Positions 24,375 to 33,384 of a DNA stretch of 64,000 nt are shown piece by piece. Within the stretch, counting starts at the first letter, position 1. Every line of letters starts with the position of its first letter. Source of the stretch: Eunapius fragilis (taxonomy: Eukaryota > Porifera > Demospongiae > Spongillida > Spongillidae); contig OY811974.1 of the NCBI GenBank assembly GCA_963681505.1, positions 10,194,547-10,258,546 on the forward strand, read 5' to 3'. The notes below the pieces were generated by a model, which worked only from the letters and a program-made list of their open reading frames with translations, was not told the origin of the DNA and did no database searches. Made by a program: the position numbers and the translations under genes.

Positions 24375-27300
24375 TTTTCGGATAAGTAACGAAAATAATT
24401 ACGACTAATTAACTACATGCATATACGCGCTCACTGCATGTATTTTTATAATGCTATACCTGTATTAACTTATGCGCACAAAGTGAAGCATCGTTCCTAC
24501 TTGAACCGAAATGGTATTTAATTAGTCCCCACGCACATATTTATCCGCCCCTGCAGTTCAGGACTCTCCCATTAACGTTGCCTTTTAGCGGACCGTTTCT
24601 CTTCTTGATACCGCTCGCGTTCAGCGGACCGTTTCTATTTTTGGGTCTGACGCCTTACAAGTTGTCTATTTATGCGTCTTGTATGTACCGTATAGTCGAT
24701 TGTTTACCACATCGGCTATTTTATATGAAAGCGGCTCTTCCAGCCTATTCTGGGGCGAAATTTTCATACGTGATTTGCGAACACAACTACCGATATATGT
24801 CATGTAGCCTCGAGACGTTAGTCTCGTACCCAGACCATTAATCCCACAGCTGCGGATGGATTACATCGTGCTTTCTGGAACTAGATTGTTTAAGGTATAC
24901 TGTTCATGCCACAGTCATAAAAGGACATGTGCCTGTTGGGTGCTTCCTAATTCTTACTATTAGGCGCGCGGTGGAATGCACGTTCTCTCTATGTTTTGAG
25001 CCCGATAATTAGTTATGACCACACGATAATTAGTATATGACGGCACAAAATGACACCCATGTATGTGACGACACAAAGATGGCGTAACACTCGAGGATCC
25101 ACAGAACAAAAAAGTTCGATCTATGCACCAGACCATCGTTCCACGTAGCGGTGATGTAATCCATCGCAGCTGTGGGATTGATGGTCTGGGTACGAGACTA
25201 TCGAGACCTTTTGACCACAGAAGCAAGAACGCCAACGAATTCTGAAGCCATTGGTGTGATTTTCAAAAGTGTTCCTATCCCGAGTTATGCATGGTCAAGA
25301 ACAACAATAAGATGAAGAATAAGAAGAATCAGCTGAGAAGAATAAGACGAACGAGAAATACGTGGGACTGGGTACGAGTTTGGAAAATAGTTTTGTTCTC
25401 GACAACCACGCGGTTTTGTGACATCAAACAAACATGAAACTGCTTGTTGTTGCCTTCTTGTACGATGACGACAGCAAGGTGTAGCGGCTACGGGCTACCA
25501 AGTATACGGAGAACCGGATTTATCTGAGTTGCTAGTTAATAAAACAGACACGTGATTGTTTTTGGTGTAGAGTGTTCATGTGAATTGCTACAGTGGTGAC
25601 CCTGAGACGTTTAACGTTTTAAATGTCGGAGGAACATGCGGTGTCGCTCAAGCTTCCAACCTTTTGGTCTTCGCAACCCGAAGTTTGGTTTGCGCAAGCA
25701 GAAGCACAATTCAACTTGCGCAAAATCACTGCAGATGACACAAAATATTACTACATCCTCGCCGCACTCGACCAACCTACGCCCACTCGTCTTCTAGACC
25801 TGATTAGCCACCCTCCAGCCGACTACAAATACAAGGCGTTGAAGACCCGTCTTATCAATACGTTCGGCCTCAGTGAAAGGGAACGAGCATCCCGCCTTCT
25901 TCATTTCCGCGAGTTGGGTGACACCAAGCCCTCTGTCTTAATGGACGAGATGTTGACCCTCCTAGGAAACCATTCTCCTTGTTTCCTATTTCAACAACTT
26001 TTCCTCGAACGCCTCCCCGAAGATACAAGAGTCCAGTTGGTTGACTCAAAAGCTGACGACTACCGACACCTAGCGAAAAAGGCGGACGCTCTTTGGGCGA
26101 GCCGAGATATGAGTTTCAGCACCAACGCTGTTCAACGACGCCTCTCAAGTCAAAAAATGAAAGCTAAACATCCCACTACTCCCACGGCTGACGATTTATG
26201 CTACTACCATCGCAGTTTCGGACAGGCCGCCCGCACCAATGCCTGTTCTTGGTCGGGAAAATAACAGGCGATAGTGGCCATGGCGGCTAGCCATAACACG
26301 GGCCTGTTTTTCCTTTGTGACCAAATCTCGGGACGACAGTTCCCAGTTGATACCGGAGCAGAGATCAGCGGCATTCCCGTTACAGCTTCGGACAAACGCA
26401 ATACCCATGATAAACAGGGACCATTGTTGTCAGCGGCCAATGGTACTACATATGGAAGTCGTATAGTGCCCCTCCAGTTCGCGTCCAAAGGGTATCAATG
26501 GAGTTTCACCATTGCAGACGTGTCTCGCCCTTTATTGGGAGCAGATTTTCTACGATCAATCTCCCTTCTAGTCGACCTCAAGGGTAGACGACTTGTGGAT
26601 GCAGAGACATATCATTCCGTTCCCCTCGGAGCAACTAGGACTCCGGCACTCCATCTAAATGCTGTCACAAGCAACCAGTACAACACACTGCTGTCAAAAT
26701 CCCCAGAGATAACCATGCCTGTATTCACACAGGCAGCCATCAAGCATACAGTAGAACATTTCATCTCCACAAAAGGCCCACCTGTCCATGCACGCCCCCG
26801 TCGCCTTTGCCCTGACAAAGCAGAATTCGCCAACATGGAAGCTATGGGTCTTATTCGACGTTCATCCAGCCCATGGGCATCGCCCTTGCACATGGTTCCT
26901 AAGGCATCTGGAGGCTGGCGCTCTTGTGGAGATTATGCAGAAGGTGCGAGTGTGGCGCCGAAGGCGCCAAGTACGGCGCCGCAGGCGCCCACGCAGAGCC
27001 AAGATGGCGTTCATTAAGGGGGAGACGAGTTAGTGAGTTTCAATGAAGAGTGTCGGGAGGGAGGGACGGGTGCAATTTGAGGGCGGATTCGGAGAGGGGG
27101 TGAAAAGGTGTGTGGCGGGACCCGCGCCCTACCCTGCCCTAAGCCCTAATTTATCCTTCTAACACACGCAGTCCTTTGGACTGTTGGTTTCAGGCGCCTT
27201 AATGACATCACCATACCTGACAAGTACCCAGTGCCACATATCCACGATTTCTCAGCACAACTTGCTGGCAAGAAAATTTTGTCAAAAATCGATCTGGTAC

Positions 27301-30300
27301 GGGGCTATCATCAAATCCCAAAGACCGCCATCATCACCCCTTTCGGCTTTACGAATTCCTCAGGATGCCTTTCGGACTCAAAAACGCTGCACAGGCTTTT
27401 CAACGACTGATGGACACTGTTTGCCAAGGCCTGGATTTTACCTTTGTCTACATTGATGACATTTTGGTGGCTAGTGAAGATGAGAATACACGCCTGGACC
27501 ACCTTCATCAGCTCTTTCAACGTCTCAAAGACTATGGTTTGGTGGTGAATGTTTCAAAATGTACGTTTGGAGTTGAATCACTCGATTTCCTTGGCCACCG
27601 CATCAATTGTGACGGGATCGTACCACTACCTGACAATGTGTCTGTGATCACAGAATACCCACAGCCAGAAACCGTCAAAGCTTTGCAGGAATTTGTGGGG
27701 ATGGTAAATTTCTACCATAGGTTCATTCTGGCTGCTGCACAGTTGATGTCCCCTCTCTTTGAAGCACTTACAAGCCAGACCAAAACCTTTGTTTGGAGCG
27801 ATATACGATGACGCATGCAGGCTTTTAACAATATCAAGAAAGCACTCGCTAAAGCTACACTACTAGTACATCCCCGGCATGACGCACCGATTTCTCTGAC
27901 CACGGATGCCTCAGATCGAGCCGTTGGTGCCGTACTCCAACAGCGGACAGACGAATCCTGGGAACCTCTAGCAAAAAGTTACGACCCCCCGAACAGAAAT
28001 ACAGTACATTTGACCGGGAATTACTGGCTCTCTATCTGGGCATACGGCATTTCCGTCATTTCCTTGAGGATCGGAAATTTACGGCATACACAGACCACAA
28101 ACCATTGATTTTCTGTATGTCCAAGGTATCAGAACCATGGTCCAATCGACAGCAACATCAACTTTCTTATATTTCAGAGTTTACGACTGACATACAACAC
28201 ATCCAACATCCAAGGCAAGGACAACCCAGTAGCCGATTCTTTATCTAGAGCTACCCTGTATTCGGTTCATTTAGGAATAGACTATTCAGTCATGGCAGCT
28301 GACCAAAAGAATGACCCTGAGATACAGGCATACTTGACTACCCCTACCAGCCTACTGTTTAAGGAGGTCCCGTTTGGGCAGCAGGGCATTACACTCCTTT
28401 GCGATACATCCACGGGACAAGCCAGGCCAGTAAATAGTGCCCGTAAGTTGGAGGCGTAAAGTTTTTGACCTAATCCATGGTCTGTCCCACCCCTCTATAC
28501 GAGCCACACGGAAACTCATTCCTCCAAATTCATCTGGAAAGGTATGAATTCACAAGTGGGGAGTTGGGCGAAGACGTGCGTCCAATGTCAAAGCTCAAAG
28601 ATCCACACCCACATCAAGAGTCCTTTGGAAACATTCAATGTGCCCCATCGTCGGTTTGACCACATTCATGTGGATCTAGTGGGCCCCTGTAATGTATGAC
28701 GTCTTGGCCGGTTGAGGCCTTCGTTACCCGCACCCCCTTTGGAGCACGCCGCTATTGTTCTTTTGTTCAGGTCATGACCCTTAAGCCACAGTATGCACAG
28801 TTACCAGTCAGTTACACATTGGGTTTTCGTTGTGCCGTTGTTGTGTGTCACATATTACACGTTGTCTCGTTGTCGTGGCATTGCGCTGGCAGCGTGCGAG
28901 ATCCGAGGGGTGCTGGACATAACAGCCCCCTTCCACTTTCCGATGGTTTCACCCATCTTTTGACATTTGTGGACCGTTTCTCCTGTTGGCCGGAAGCAGT
29001 CCCTCTCATCAGCAGAATAGGTCTACGGAGCCCCCGTCACGGTACCTGGAGAATTTTTCCCAGCTCACACTTCACAACCTAATCACAACTCCGAGCTACA
29101 GCGTATCCGTGAACGAGTTCAGGCACTAGTCCCCATTCCTACCTCCCACCATGGGATTACACCCATCTCAATCCCACCTGACTCTCAATATGTATTTATA
29201 CGTCGCGACTCACATCGTACACCTCTCCAGCGCCCTTATGAGGGCCCCTTCAAAGTTCTTCAGCCAGGTGAAAAAAGCTTTACAATCGACATAGGAGGAC
29301 GAAAAGATACTGTTTCAGTGGACCGATTAAAACCTGCGCATATAGATCCTGAATTTCAAGTTCCAGTAGCAGTGGCCAAACACAGAGGACGACCTCCAAG
29401 GAAGGTTCAATCTACCTCAGCACAGTCCCATACACCTGACAGCCTTTCAGACATCCCTTTACCCTTACACACAAGGTCTGGACGCCAGGTTAATTTACCA
29501 CGTCGCTTCATCTCGGTTCTGGGGGGAGTGGTGTAGCGACCACGGGCTACCAAGTATACGGAGAACCGGATTTATCTGAGCTGCTAGTTAATAAAACAGA
29601 CACGCGATTGTTTTTGGTGTAGAGTGTACATGTGAATTGGTACAAAGGTAAGCCATCCGCTCGTCAGGAGTCTTGTTAGAAGCGGGTCGCGTTTTATAAT
29701 GACTTCATAATTGGGGTAAAATCCTATATGAGAGTTACTACTAAAGTAACTCTCGATGTACGTAATACATTTGTGCGCCAAAGACAGTAAGATCATGCTG
29801 CGCAATCGTATGATTGCATTTGCGCAAATCCCTGCTTCGCGCAGAACCTATCACGTGTGCAATCCTGGAATATGCCGCGCAATTCTCCTAGATTTGCAGC
29901 TAGTAAGAGGCTCATTAAATGGTTCATAATTAAAAGCATGCATGTCCAGCATAATCACCCATATGATTCTTTATCAAATTTTCCAGAACAAGCAAAAAAA
30001 TTGTAAGGCTCGCATTGAAATGTTTATTATAAAATTCAGTGCCTAATAAGTTTACGATAAATAGTCCAATTTAGGATGCGTAAGGACCATTTGATAGAAG
30101 CTTCACGTAAAAATTGAAAACTTGAAAAACTATCCAGAAGGGTGATTTTGCTGGACACTGTCCCATATTTGTTTACTGAACATATTTGTATATCTACAGT
30201 TATGTTTCTTGCAAATGTATTCAAATAATCCTTTTTATGACGTTACGTTAACCGGGATCATATACGGATGAACAGAACTACCATTTCTAGAATTAACTGG

Positions 30301-32681
30301 ACAGGCGCATTGACCAATACTAGTCAGACGGTCCGTAGTTGAATCGGCTACTGAGAACTGATCAGAGTCAACCTGAGCCATTAATACTAGTCAGCAAAGT
30401 AATTAATGGATACAATCACATCAGCTCACTAGAAGTTATACAAGATCCTTTCAAATTTATTTCCTTTTTCTACCAGTTATTAACCAAATAAATATAAGTT
30501 TATCGAGTCCTCAGGCCATTACACTTTCGAACTGCATGAATTGGTACTTCATTTCTTACCATTCGTTACAATTTCCATAAGTTATTGGCAGGAATTCCCT
30601 CCGTTTTACGTATTGCTGTTACAATTTCCAGTGGATAGAGCTTGTTTCTAAACAACAAAAGTATGGTGAAAATAAATTTCGTAACTTTGACCTAATTTTT
30701 CAAAAAAGTATATTTATCAAATTTTGACGCACGAAAAGTAGACAATCATGTTCCATAAGGACCGACGCAAATTTAAAATGTGATGAATATACTTATTTTG
30801 AAAAATTAGGTCAAAGTTACGGAATTTATTTCCACCATAACTTTGTTGTTTAGAAACAGTTTAGATTTGTACGTGTGAACTCATTACGCATCTCTATCCA
30901 CTGATACTTCAATTATTACCATTCGCTACGATTTACAGTAGTTATTATTGGCAGGAACGCTCCCCGGTAGGACAAATCCTTTACAGTCTCTGGGACACAT
31001 GCGACATAACTCTACTCCATACATTTCCAACCCAAGTATTTATAATCTGTCAATCTTACCGTCGAACACCCACTTCCCACCTATTCCAACATTACTTGTT
31101 TGAGTAATGTTAAGAGTATTGGATGTTCGTGATCCTGGAACTGTCACATGCATTATATTGTTTCCAGCATTGAGTCCAACCTGTGCTCCGCCTGCAGGCC
31201 ATTGGATCAAACCATCTGCATACAGGAATATTATGTATGACCTGTTGTTTCCAAGCCAAGATAGACTGAAATGTGTTTGTCTGAGAACGACAAAACAAAT
31301 CTATAAATTGCAAAATTATTTCATATGCAGATTAAAAATTTATATAGAAATATATATGTACAGATAACTTAAAAACATTATCTCAATGCACATGGTAGCT
31401 TAAATATAACATACCAACCGAAAGAATCTATAAAACAAGTAATAGAGAACATTCGTTACTTGAAGATTGGTGGTATGTAGGGTGGAAGGCTATAGAAAAC
31501 GCATGGCAAAAGGGATTCTAAATGTAAAGAGAAAACGTAATCAACCTGAAAAAATTGGAATAGTGAAAAACTACAGTGATTCATAGCATTTTTCTGATGT
31601 TAAATTGTAAAAACAAGCTGGGTAAATCATATGGTTTCTAGTGCATAATCTCGCTCATGTACAGATGTTACAGTGAATATGCAACAGTAAGCACAGATTT
31701 GCATTTACATGCAACCCGATATTACGAAGGCCAACAAATTGCTGCAATTTTTCATTGTTCCGAGGTGTATTCTTACCCCCCACCCTGTACTAGTACAGCA
31801 AAATCACATCATCATGCTAATTTGTAGTTCTATTTCATTTTCGTTTTGAGGTCAAAACTTTGGCCTACTTGGTATTTAAAACACCAATACCTTTCATTCC
31901 CACTATTCTTGTAGAGAGTTTTGTATGGAGTACACCTAATCATGGTGTACGTTATATTTGTGCAATAGAGAGGCATTTGTGCAGGCTCTATAATTGCTAC
32001 ACTACAGTAATAGTCATTTCCTACCTTATCAGTTCCATTTGGAAAGTATCCAAAATGATCCCATGTACCAATGAACAACCACTGAGGACTAAAGGTTCCA
32101 GACAAGGCCTGAATGTCATTTACTGCTTTTGCTAGAAGTATGGGATCTTGTGTACTTCTGTACCACACACTGCCAGTACCTCTAGTGTCGACGTTTGCCT
32201 GATAAGGTGCTACCAATGAATAGTTGGCGATAGGAAATGCTGTTGACATGGATACTGTCCATGCCGCTCCAAAGGATAAGACACCATTATTATTCACCTG
32301 AAGTTACAAAACGTAAATTCTGAAATACGTACAGCTTTATTGATACAGCTTGATAAAGTTACACTTTTGTACACGTTTAATGCGCATTAATAATGTTTTA
32401 CTAATGTAAGCTGTATACCTCCCAATTTCACAGTGCACCCTACATATAAAAAATGCAGAATGAAACCAACTTACATAAACGATGCTATTGTTGGTTCCAT
32501 ATAACCTAAAAGGAGACGGCAGTGTGATTGGAGGAGAACTCCCATCATCGGTAGGAGGCAGGGCACTATCTCCAGCAGCTGACCCATAAGAGTAAAATGA
32601 ACTCAATGGAACAGCAGCTCCAGATGGCATGCTGCTCAGTAGTAAGGTCAGCACAACAGCAATCATCAATGCTGTCGGCAT
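15390..32681 (-). CDS. Adhesion G-protein-coupled receptor with NIDO, EGF and FN3 modules (28 exons inferred; lesions present)
   Basis: Minus-strand gene reconstructed from splice sites and domain continuity; every junction phase is compatible. Exons, 5' to 3': 32681-32475, 32297-32025, 31280-31060, 24091-23432, seven EGF exons of 123 nt (23290-20981), 19975-19673, 19601-19377, 19319-19117, 19064-18893, 18866-18736, 18684-18599, 18571-18103, 18051-17863, 17818-17742, 17653-17551, 17477-17163, 17102-17042, 16888-16770, 16706-16570, 16515-16253, 16175-16079, 16017-15390. About 5.8 kb coding. Predicted order: signal peptide, NIDO, Cys-rich domain, EGF x7, FN3 modules, HRM, GAIN/GPS, seven helices, tail with PDZ ligand. 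Such receptors sense extracellular ligands at the cell surface through an autoproteolysed GPS and tethered agonist. Lesions: a 1-nt insertion near 31253 and TAA at 16848-16850, so this allele may be a pseudogene or contain assembly errors. The 7-kb third intron leaves room for two separate genes, though phase and domain logic favour one. Confidence 0.7.
16770..17102 (-). CDS. GPS motif exons with an in-frame TAA
   Basis: Exon 17102-17042 encodes [19 protein letters not shown], and exon 16888-16770 continues [13 protein letters not shown], then a TAA codon (16848-16850), then [20 protein letters not shown] and NFAILV. This is a canonical GPS: four cysteines, two tryptophans, and the HLT cleavage triad. 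Because the frame on both sides is correct and continues into TM1, the TAA interrupts an otherwise normal receptor 14 codons into this exon. Without readthrough the product would be a secreted extracellular region lacking the cleavage site and membrane core. A hidden intron does not rescue it: the only GT-AG pair around the stop is too short and shifts the frame. Confidence 0.8.
17163..18866 (-). CDS. HRM and GAIN region exons
   Basis: Seven exons. 18866-18736 and 18684-18599 give [20 protein letters not shown] and [19 protein letters not shown], which lead into 18571-18103. That exon contains an HRM-like module (SWPEAEEGQ, then [20 protein letters not shown] and DVSMCP, about residues 95-140 of the exon). 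The remaining exons (18051-17863, 17818-17742, 17653-17551, 17477-17163) form the helical and sandwich parts of a GAIN domain (for example [47 protein letters not shown]). In adhesion GPCRs the GAIN domain supports GPS autoproteolysis. Introns include one of 26 nt with a GC donor (18867-18892), one of 27 nt (18572-18598) and one of 73 nt containing a poly-C run (17478-17550). Confidence 0.78.
18893..19975 (-). CDS. Fibronectin type III exons
   Basis: Exon 19975-19673 (303 nt, phase 1-1) is a complete FN3 module: [46 protein letters not shown] second module is split over 19601-19377 ([27 protein letters not shown]) and the start of 19319-19117 ([15 protein letters not shown]). A third begins in 19319-19117 ([20 protein letters not shown]) and ends in 19064-18893 ([19 protein letters not shown]). 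FN3 modules are extracellular beta-sandwich spacers or ligand-binding units. Several N-x-S/T sequons are present. Confidence 0.8.
19976..20980. other. Intron between last EGF exon and first FN3 exon
   Basis: About 1 kb with no exon recognisable. It contains a TG microsatellite running into a G tract (20588-20620) and AT-rich sequence with repeated ACAATTAAGGAAT-like motifs near 20812-20865. Confidence 0.6.
20981..23290 (-). CDS. Seven EGF-like exons, tandemly duplicated
   Basis: Exons 23290-23168, 23083-22961, 22902-22780, 22652-22530, 21461-21339, 21280-21158 and 21103-20981 are each exactly 123 nt, phase 1-1, and encode a six-cysteine EGF of calcium-binding type (D-[VIM]-[DN]-E-C at the start, N in the CxN position). 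Three subtypes occur: [18 protein letters not shown], and [IM]NECL[ST]NNGGCSQIC. The pair at 22961-23083/22780-22902 is nearly identical to 21339-21461/21158-21280, and 23168-23290 matches 22530-22652, showing duplication of a unit of about 630 bp. Symmetric phase lets exon duplication keep the frame. HPE copy I sits in the intron between 21461 and 22530. Confidence 0.85.
21573..22496 (-). mobile_element. HPE element copy I
   Basis: On the minus strand: terminal GAT and hairpin GGAAGTTTC-TAAC-GAAACTTCC (22472-22493), ATATAGGATTTGACCCC, a conserved region of about 350 bp containing the GACGGGCAGTACACCC and GAAGGAGAAG blocks, an ATG at 21961 opening [15 protein letters not shown], then the 284-bp palindrome at 21573-21856. 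The palindrome arms contain ATATAGGATTTG and GGTGGTGTAAAAAGCAAGG. The whole lies in an EGF intron of the receptor gene. ORFs on the opposite strand here are shadows. Confidence 0.85.
22698..22740 (-). pseudogene. Truncated EGF exon remnant
   Basis: Only the last part of an EGF exon remains: [12 protein letters not shown] followed by a GT donor. Its upstream half is missing at a breakpoint (after CATAAC on the plus strand, 22737), beyond which the sequence is that of the next duplicated block. It cannot be spliced as a normal EGF exon and is a junction scar of the EGF duplication. Confidence 0.7.
23340..23396 (-). pseudogene. Truncated EGF exon remnant (parent of the 22.7-kb scar)
   Basis: Encodes [19 protein letters not shown] with an intact donor but no first half or good acceptor; the sequence upstream is the intron following the Cys-rich domain exon. 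It matches the remnant at 22698-22740 and extends 20 bp further. Confidence 0.7.
23432..24091 (-). CDS. Cysteine-rich extracellular domain exon
   Basis: A single 660-nt exon, phase 1-1, in frame with the NIDO exon before it and the EGF exons after it. It starts [19 protein letters not shown] and contains about fourteen cysteines, with [57 protein letters not shown] and [21 protein letters not shown] recognise this as an extracellular domain frequent in cnidarian and sponge multidomain proteins, often beside NIDO and EGF, but cannot give it a secure family name. The ATG inside the exon is not the start; the exon opens at the acceptor TGCAG before GGCAAC. Probable role: ligand or matrix binding. 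Confidence 0.75.
24308..24553. mobile_element. hAT-type MITE in HPE copy V
   Basis: Ends AGGCGG...CCGCCCCTG, with an exact 8-bp direct repeat CAGTTCAG on each side (24300-24307 and 24554-24561). The interior is mostly a G run and a C run of about 33 nt. Removing the element and one repeat restores the sequence seen in copy IV (52.65-52.69 kb), apart from one base. Confidence 0.8.
24819..25200. mobile_element. MITE with 9-bp target duplication
   Basis: Starts TAGTCTCGTACCCAGACCAT and ends with its complement; the inverted repeat is about 45 bp including CCCACAGCTGCG. Flanked by TCGAGACGT (24810-24818) and TCGAGACCT (25201-25209), one mismatch. Duplications of 8-10 bp are typical of Mutator-like elements. 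No ORF. Confidence 0.8.
25480..25592 (+). repeat. 5' LTR (113 bp)
   Basis: Begins TGTAGCGGCTACGGG and ends TTGCTACA. Very short for an LTR, with no clear TATA box; AATAAA occurs in its middle (TTAATAAAACAG) and could serve as polyadenylation signal. Confidence 0.92.
25623..26264 (+). CDS. Gag-like protein of the Gypsy element
   Basis: A 213-aa ORF starting [15 protein letters not shown], 31 bp past the 5' LTR. The first 150 residues follow the retrotransposon capsid pattern ([58 protein letters not shown]). The end has a Cys/His motif [18 protein letters not shown], common in invertebrate Gypsy Gags in place of a CCHC knuckle. Gag forms the virus-like particle that packages element RNA. It ends with a stop 13 nt before the ATG of the protease frame. 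Confidence 0.85.
   Translation: MSEEHAVSLKLPTFWSSQPEVWFAQAEAQFNLRKITADDTKYYYILAALDQPTPTRLLDLISHPPADYKYKALKTRLINTFGLSERERASRLLHFRELGDTKPSVLMDEMLTLLGNHSPCFLFQQLFLERLPEDTRVQLVDSKADDYRHLAKKADALWASRDMSFSTNAVQRRLSSQKMKAKHPTTPTADDLCYYHRSFGQAARTNACSWSGK
26278..26942 (+). pseudogene. Pol, protease and start of RT
   Basis: The protease has the catalytic DTGAE triad ([14 protein letters not shown]) and the RPLLGADFL segment. It is followed by the RT N-terminal region ([39 protein letters not shown]). Sequence similarity stops after GDY, where about 255 bp of GC-rich foreign sequence (26937-27191) intervenes before RT resumes with [17 protein letters not shown]. The open frame runs on through the insert to about 27016 but is meaningless there. 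Confidence 0.85.
27192..27811 (+). pseudogene. Pol, RT core
   Basis: RT resumes as [17 protein letters not shown] and [13 protein letters not shown]; about seven expected residues are missing after HQIP, and a 1-nt deletion lies in the TPFG-LYEF region near 27350. The next frame (27365) reads [19 protein letters not shown], the catalytic [11 protein letters not shown], then LDFLGHRI and [16 protein letters not shown] ends the frame at 27809-27811. Confidence 0.85.
27812..29531 (+). pseudogene. Pol, RNase H and integrase remains
   Basis: RNase H reads [18 protein letters not shown], then shifts frame near 27975 and continues [27 protein letters not shown] and [12 protein letters not shown]. 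The integrase zinc-binding and core start are out of frame ([25 protein letters not shown]). An insertion of about 240 bp follows, then [19 protein letters not shown]. The rest of the catalytic core is deleted. The C-terminal part ([33 protein letters not shown]) is open to the stop just before the polypurine tract. Confidence 0.8.
29532..29644 (+). repeat. 3' LTR (113 bp)
   Basis: Begins TGTAGCGACCACGGG and ends TTGGTACA; same length as the 5' LTR, with six substitutions. Confidence 0.92.
29758..31059. other. Remainder of the long receptor intron
   Basis: AT-rich, no exon recognised. It contains the inverted repeat at 30644-30857, which lies between two diverged direct repeats (30546-30602 and 30905-30965, both with TACTTCA and ATTGGCAGGAA). 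Confidence 0.55.
30644..30857. mobile_element. Inverted-repeat element, arms of about 80 bp
   Basis: The left end GTTTCTAAACAACAAA and right end TTTGTTGTTTAGAAAC are exact complements, and the arms stay about 90 per cent complementary through GTAACTTTGACCTAATTTTT. The loop is unique. It is probably a MITE. Confidence 0.7.
31060..32681 (-). CDS. Signal peptide and NIDO-domain exons (receptor 5' end)
   Basis: Exon 1 (32681-32475) starts [20 protein letters not shown], a clear signal peptide, and ends at a GTAAGT donor. Exon 2 (32297-32025) reads [45 protein letters not shown] and [18 protein letters not shown], the first half of a NIDO domain. Exon 3 (31280-31060) reads TNTFQSILA, then in a shifted frame [20 protein letters not shown] and [12 protein letters not shown], the second half. 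The shift is best explained by one extra base in GGCTTGG (near 31253). NIDO domains are extracellular adhesion modules. The phase 1 donor after exon 3 fits the Cys-rich exon at 24091. Upstream of the ATG I see no certain promoter element. Confidence 0.75.
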
Positions 32682-33384
32682 TGATATATGAGCTGCATAT
32701 AGTCAAGCACACGGAGACACCATAAAAGATAGTATACACATTCTCATGTAATAATTGTATATTGATCAGCCTCAACCATACATTACAATACGCAACTACT
32801 CAGCGATCAAGGGTAAAAAAAAAGTGCATCAAAAATCATTTGGACAATTAAAAACATACATAGATTAAATATGTGCACTACAAAAAGGTGGCCTTTGAAT
32901 TTAATTGTGGCATCAGATATTTTAGTAATCCTACAAATCTGCAAAGTGTCCGTTGAATTTAACTGTGAAATCAGAATTATTTTCATCACAATTGTAAGCC
33001 GAGTTATTCCCTGCTGTCCACAATTTCTGGACATGACGTGTTAATTATCGAATTATTCTCTCATTCTTTGTTGCATTTCTCCAAATATTGTTCCTTTCCT
33101 TTTTACATCCATTTATCTTTGCCTCCAATTCCTTTATACCACCAAATTGTTTAAGGAATGTTTTTGTGAGTTATCAGCTAGACAACGATAGCGCCTTGTA
33201 CACTGCTGTCTGCTATTAAAACGCGTAATCAATAGACATCTTTGGTACAAAAAGCATCATTTGAAACTAATCTTGACTCCAGTTAAACTAAAATAAAGGA
33301 AGGAGATGTTGAATAATAGGACCGGGAACGAAGATGAGTTACTCGGTTTTTTAGGTCTTTAACTCTTTGAACGCCAAGTGCATA
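32682..33384. other. 5' flank of the receptor gene
   Basis: No coding region recognised. It contains a diverged single arm of the HPE palindrome at about 33060-33165 (CTCCAATTCCTTTATACCAC, GGAATGTTTTTGTGAG). The sequence GAACGCCAAGTG with adjoining TTTAACTCTTT (33355-33381) recurs in inverse orientation at 39793-39815. Confidence 0.5.

Larger units (their letters stand above)
25480..29644 (+). mobile_element. Ty3/Gypsy-type LTR retrotransposon (decayed)
   Basis: Complete at the ends: 113-bp LTRs with TG...CA, 4-bp target duplication AAGG (25476-25479 and 29645-29648), primer-binding site from 25594 (TGGTGACCCTGAGACG, matching a tRNA 3' end starting CCA) and a polypurine tract GGGGGGAGTGG before the 3' LTR. 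The gag and pol order is gag, protease, RT, RNase H, integrase. The copy is not functional: two insertions of about 250 bp (26937-27191 and 28688-28927), several frameshifts, and a TGA in pol. LTRs differ at six of 113 positions, so the insertion is moderately old. Confidence 0.92.
24262..29757 (-). mobile_element. HPE element copy V, carrying three nested insertions
   Basis: On the minus strand it begins with hairpin GAGAGTTAC/GTAACTCTC (29730-29754), continues to 29645, is interrupted by the LTR element (25480-29644), resumes 25479-25201, is interrupted by a MITE (24819-25200), resumes 24818-24554, is interrupted by a hAT-type MITE (24308-24553), and resumes to about 24262 (GCGAAGAGAGTGCGG, as in copy IV). 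The palindrome end is missing. It occupies the third intron of the receptor gene. Uninterrupted copies III and IV serve as empty-site references for the insertion points. Confidence 0.85.

Noticed and set aside
24578-24841. Plus-strand ORF starting [15 protein letters not shown] with hydrophobic segments
   Set aside because: It is antisense to the HPE basic-repeat ORF (sense strand reads EKRSAKRQR), so the hydrophobic look is the complement of Lys/Arg codons.
25293-25360. AAGAAGAAT-rich stretch as a coding acidic/basic tract or microsatellite gene
   Set aside because: It corresponds to the variable GAAGGAGAAG region of other HPE copies, upstream of the ORF start.
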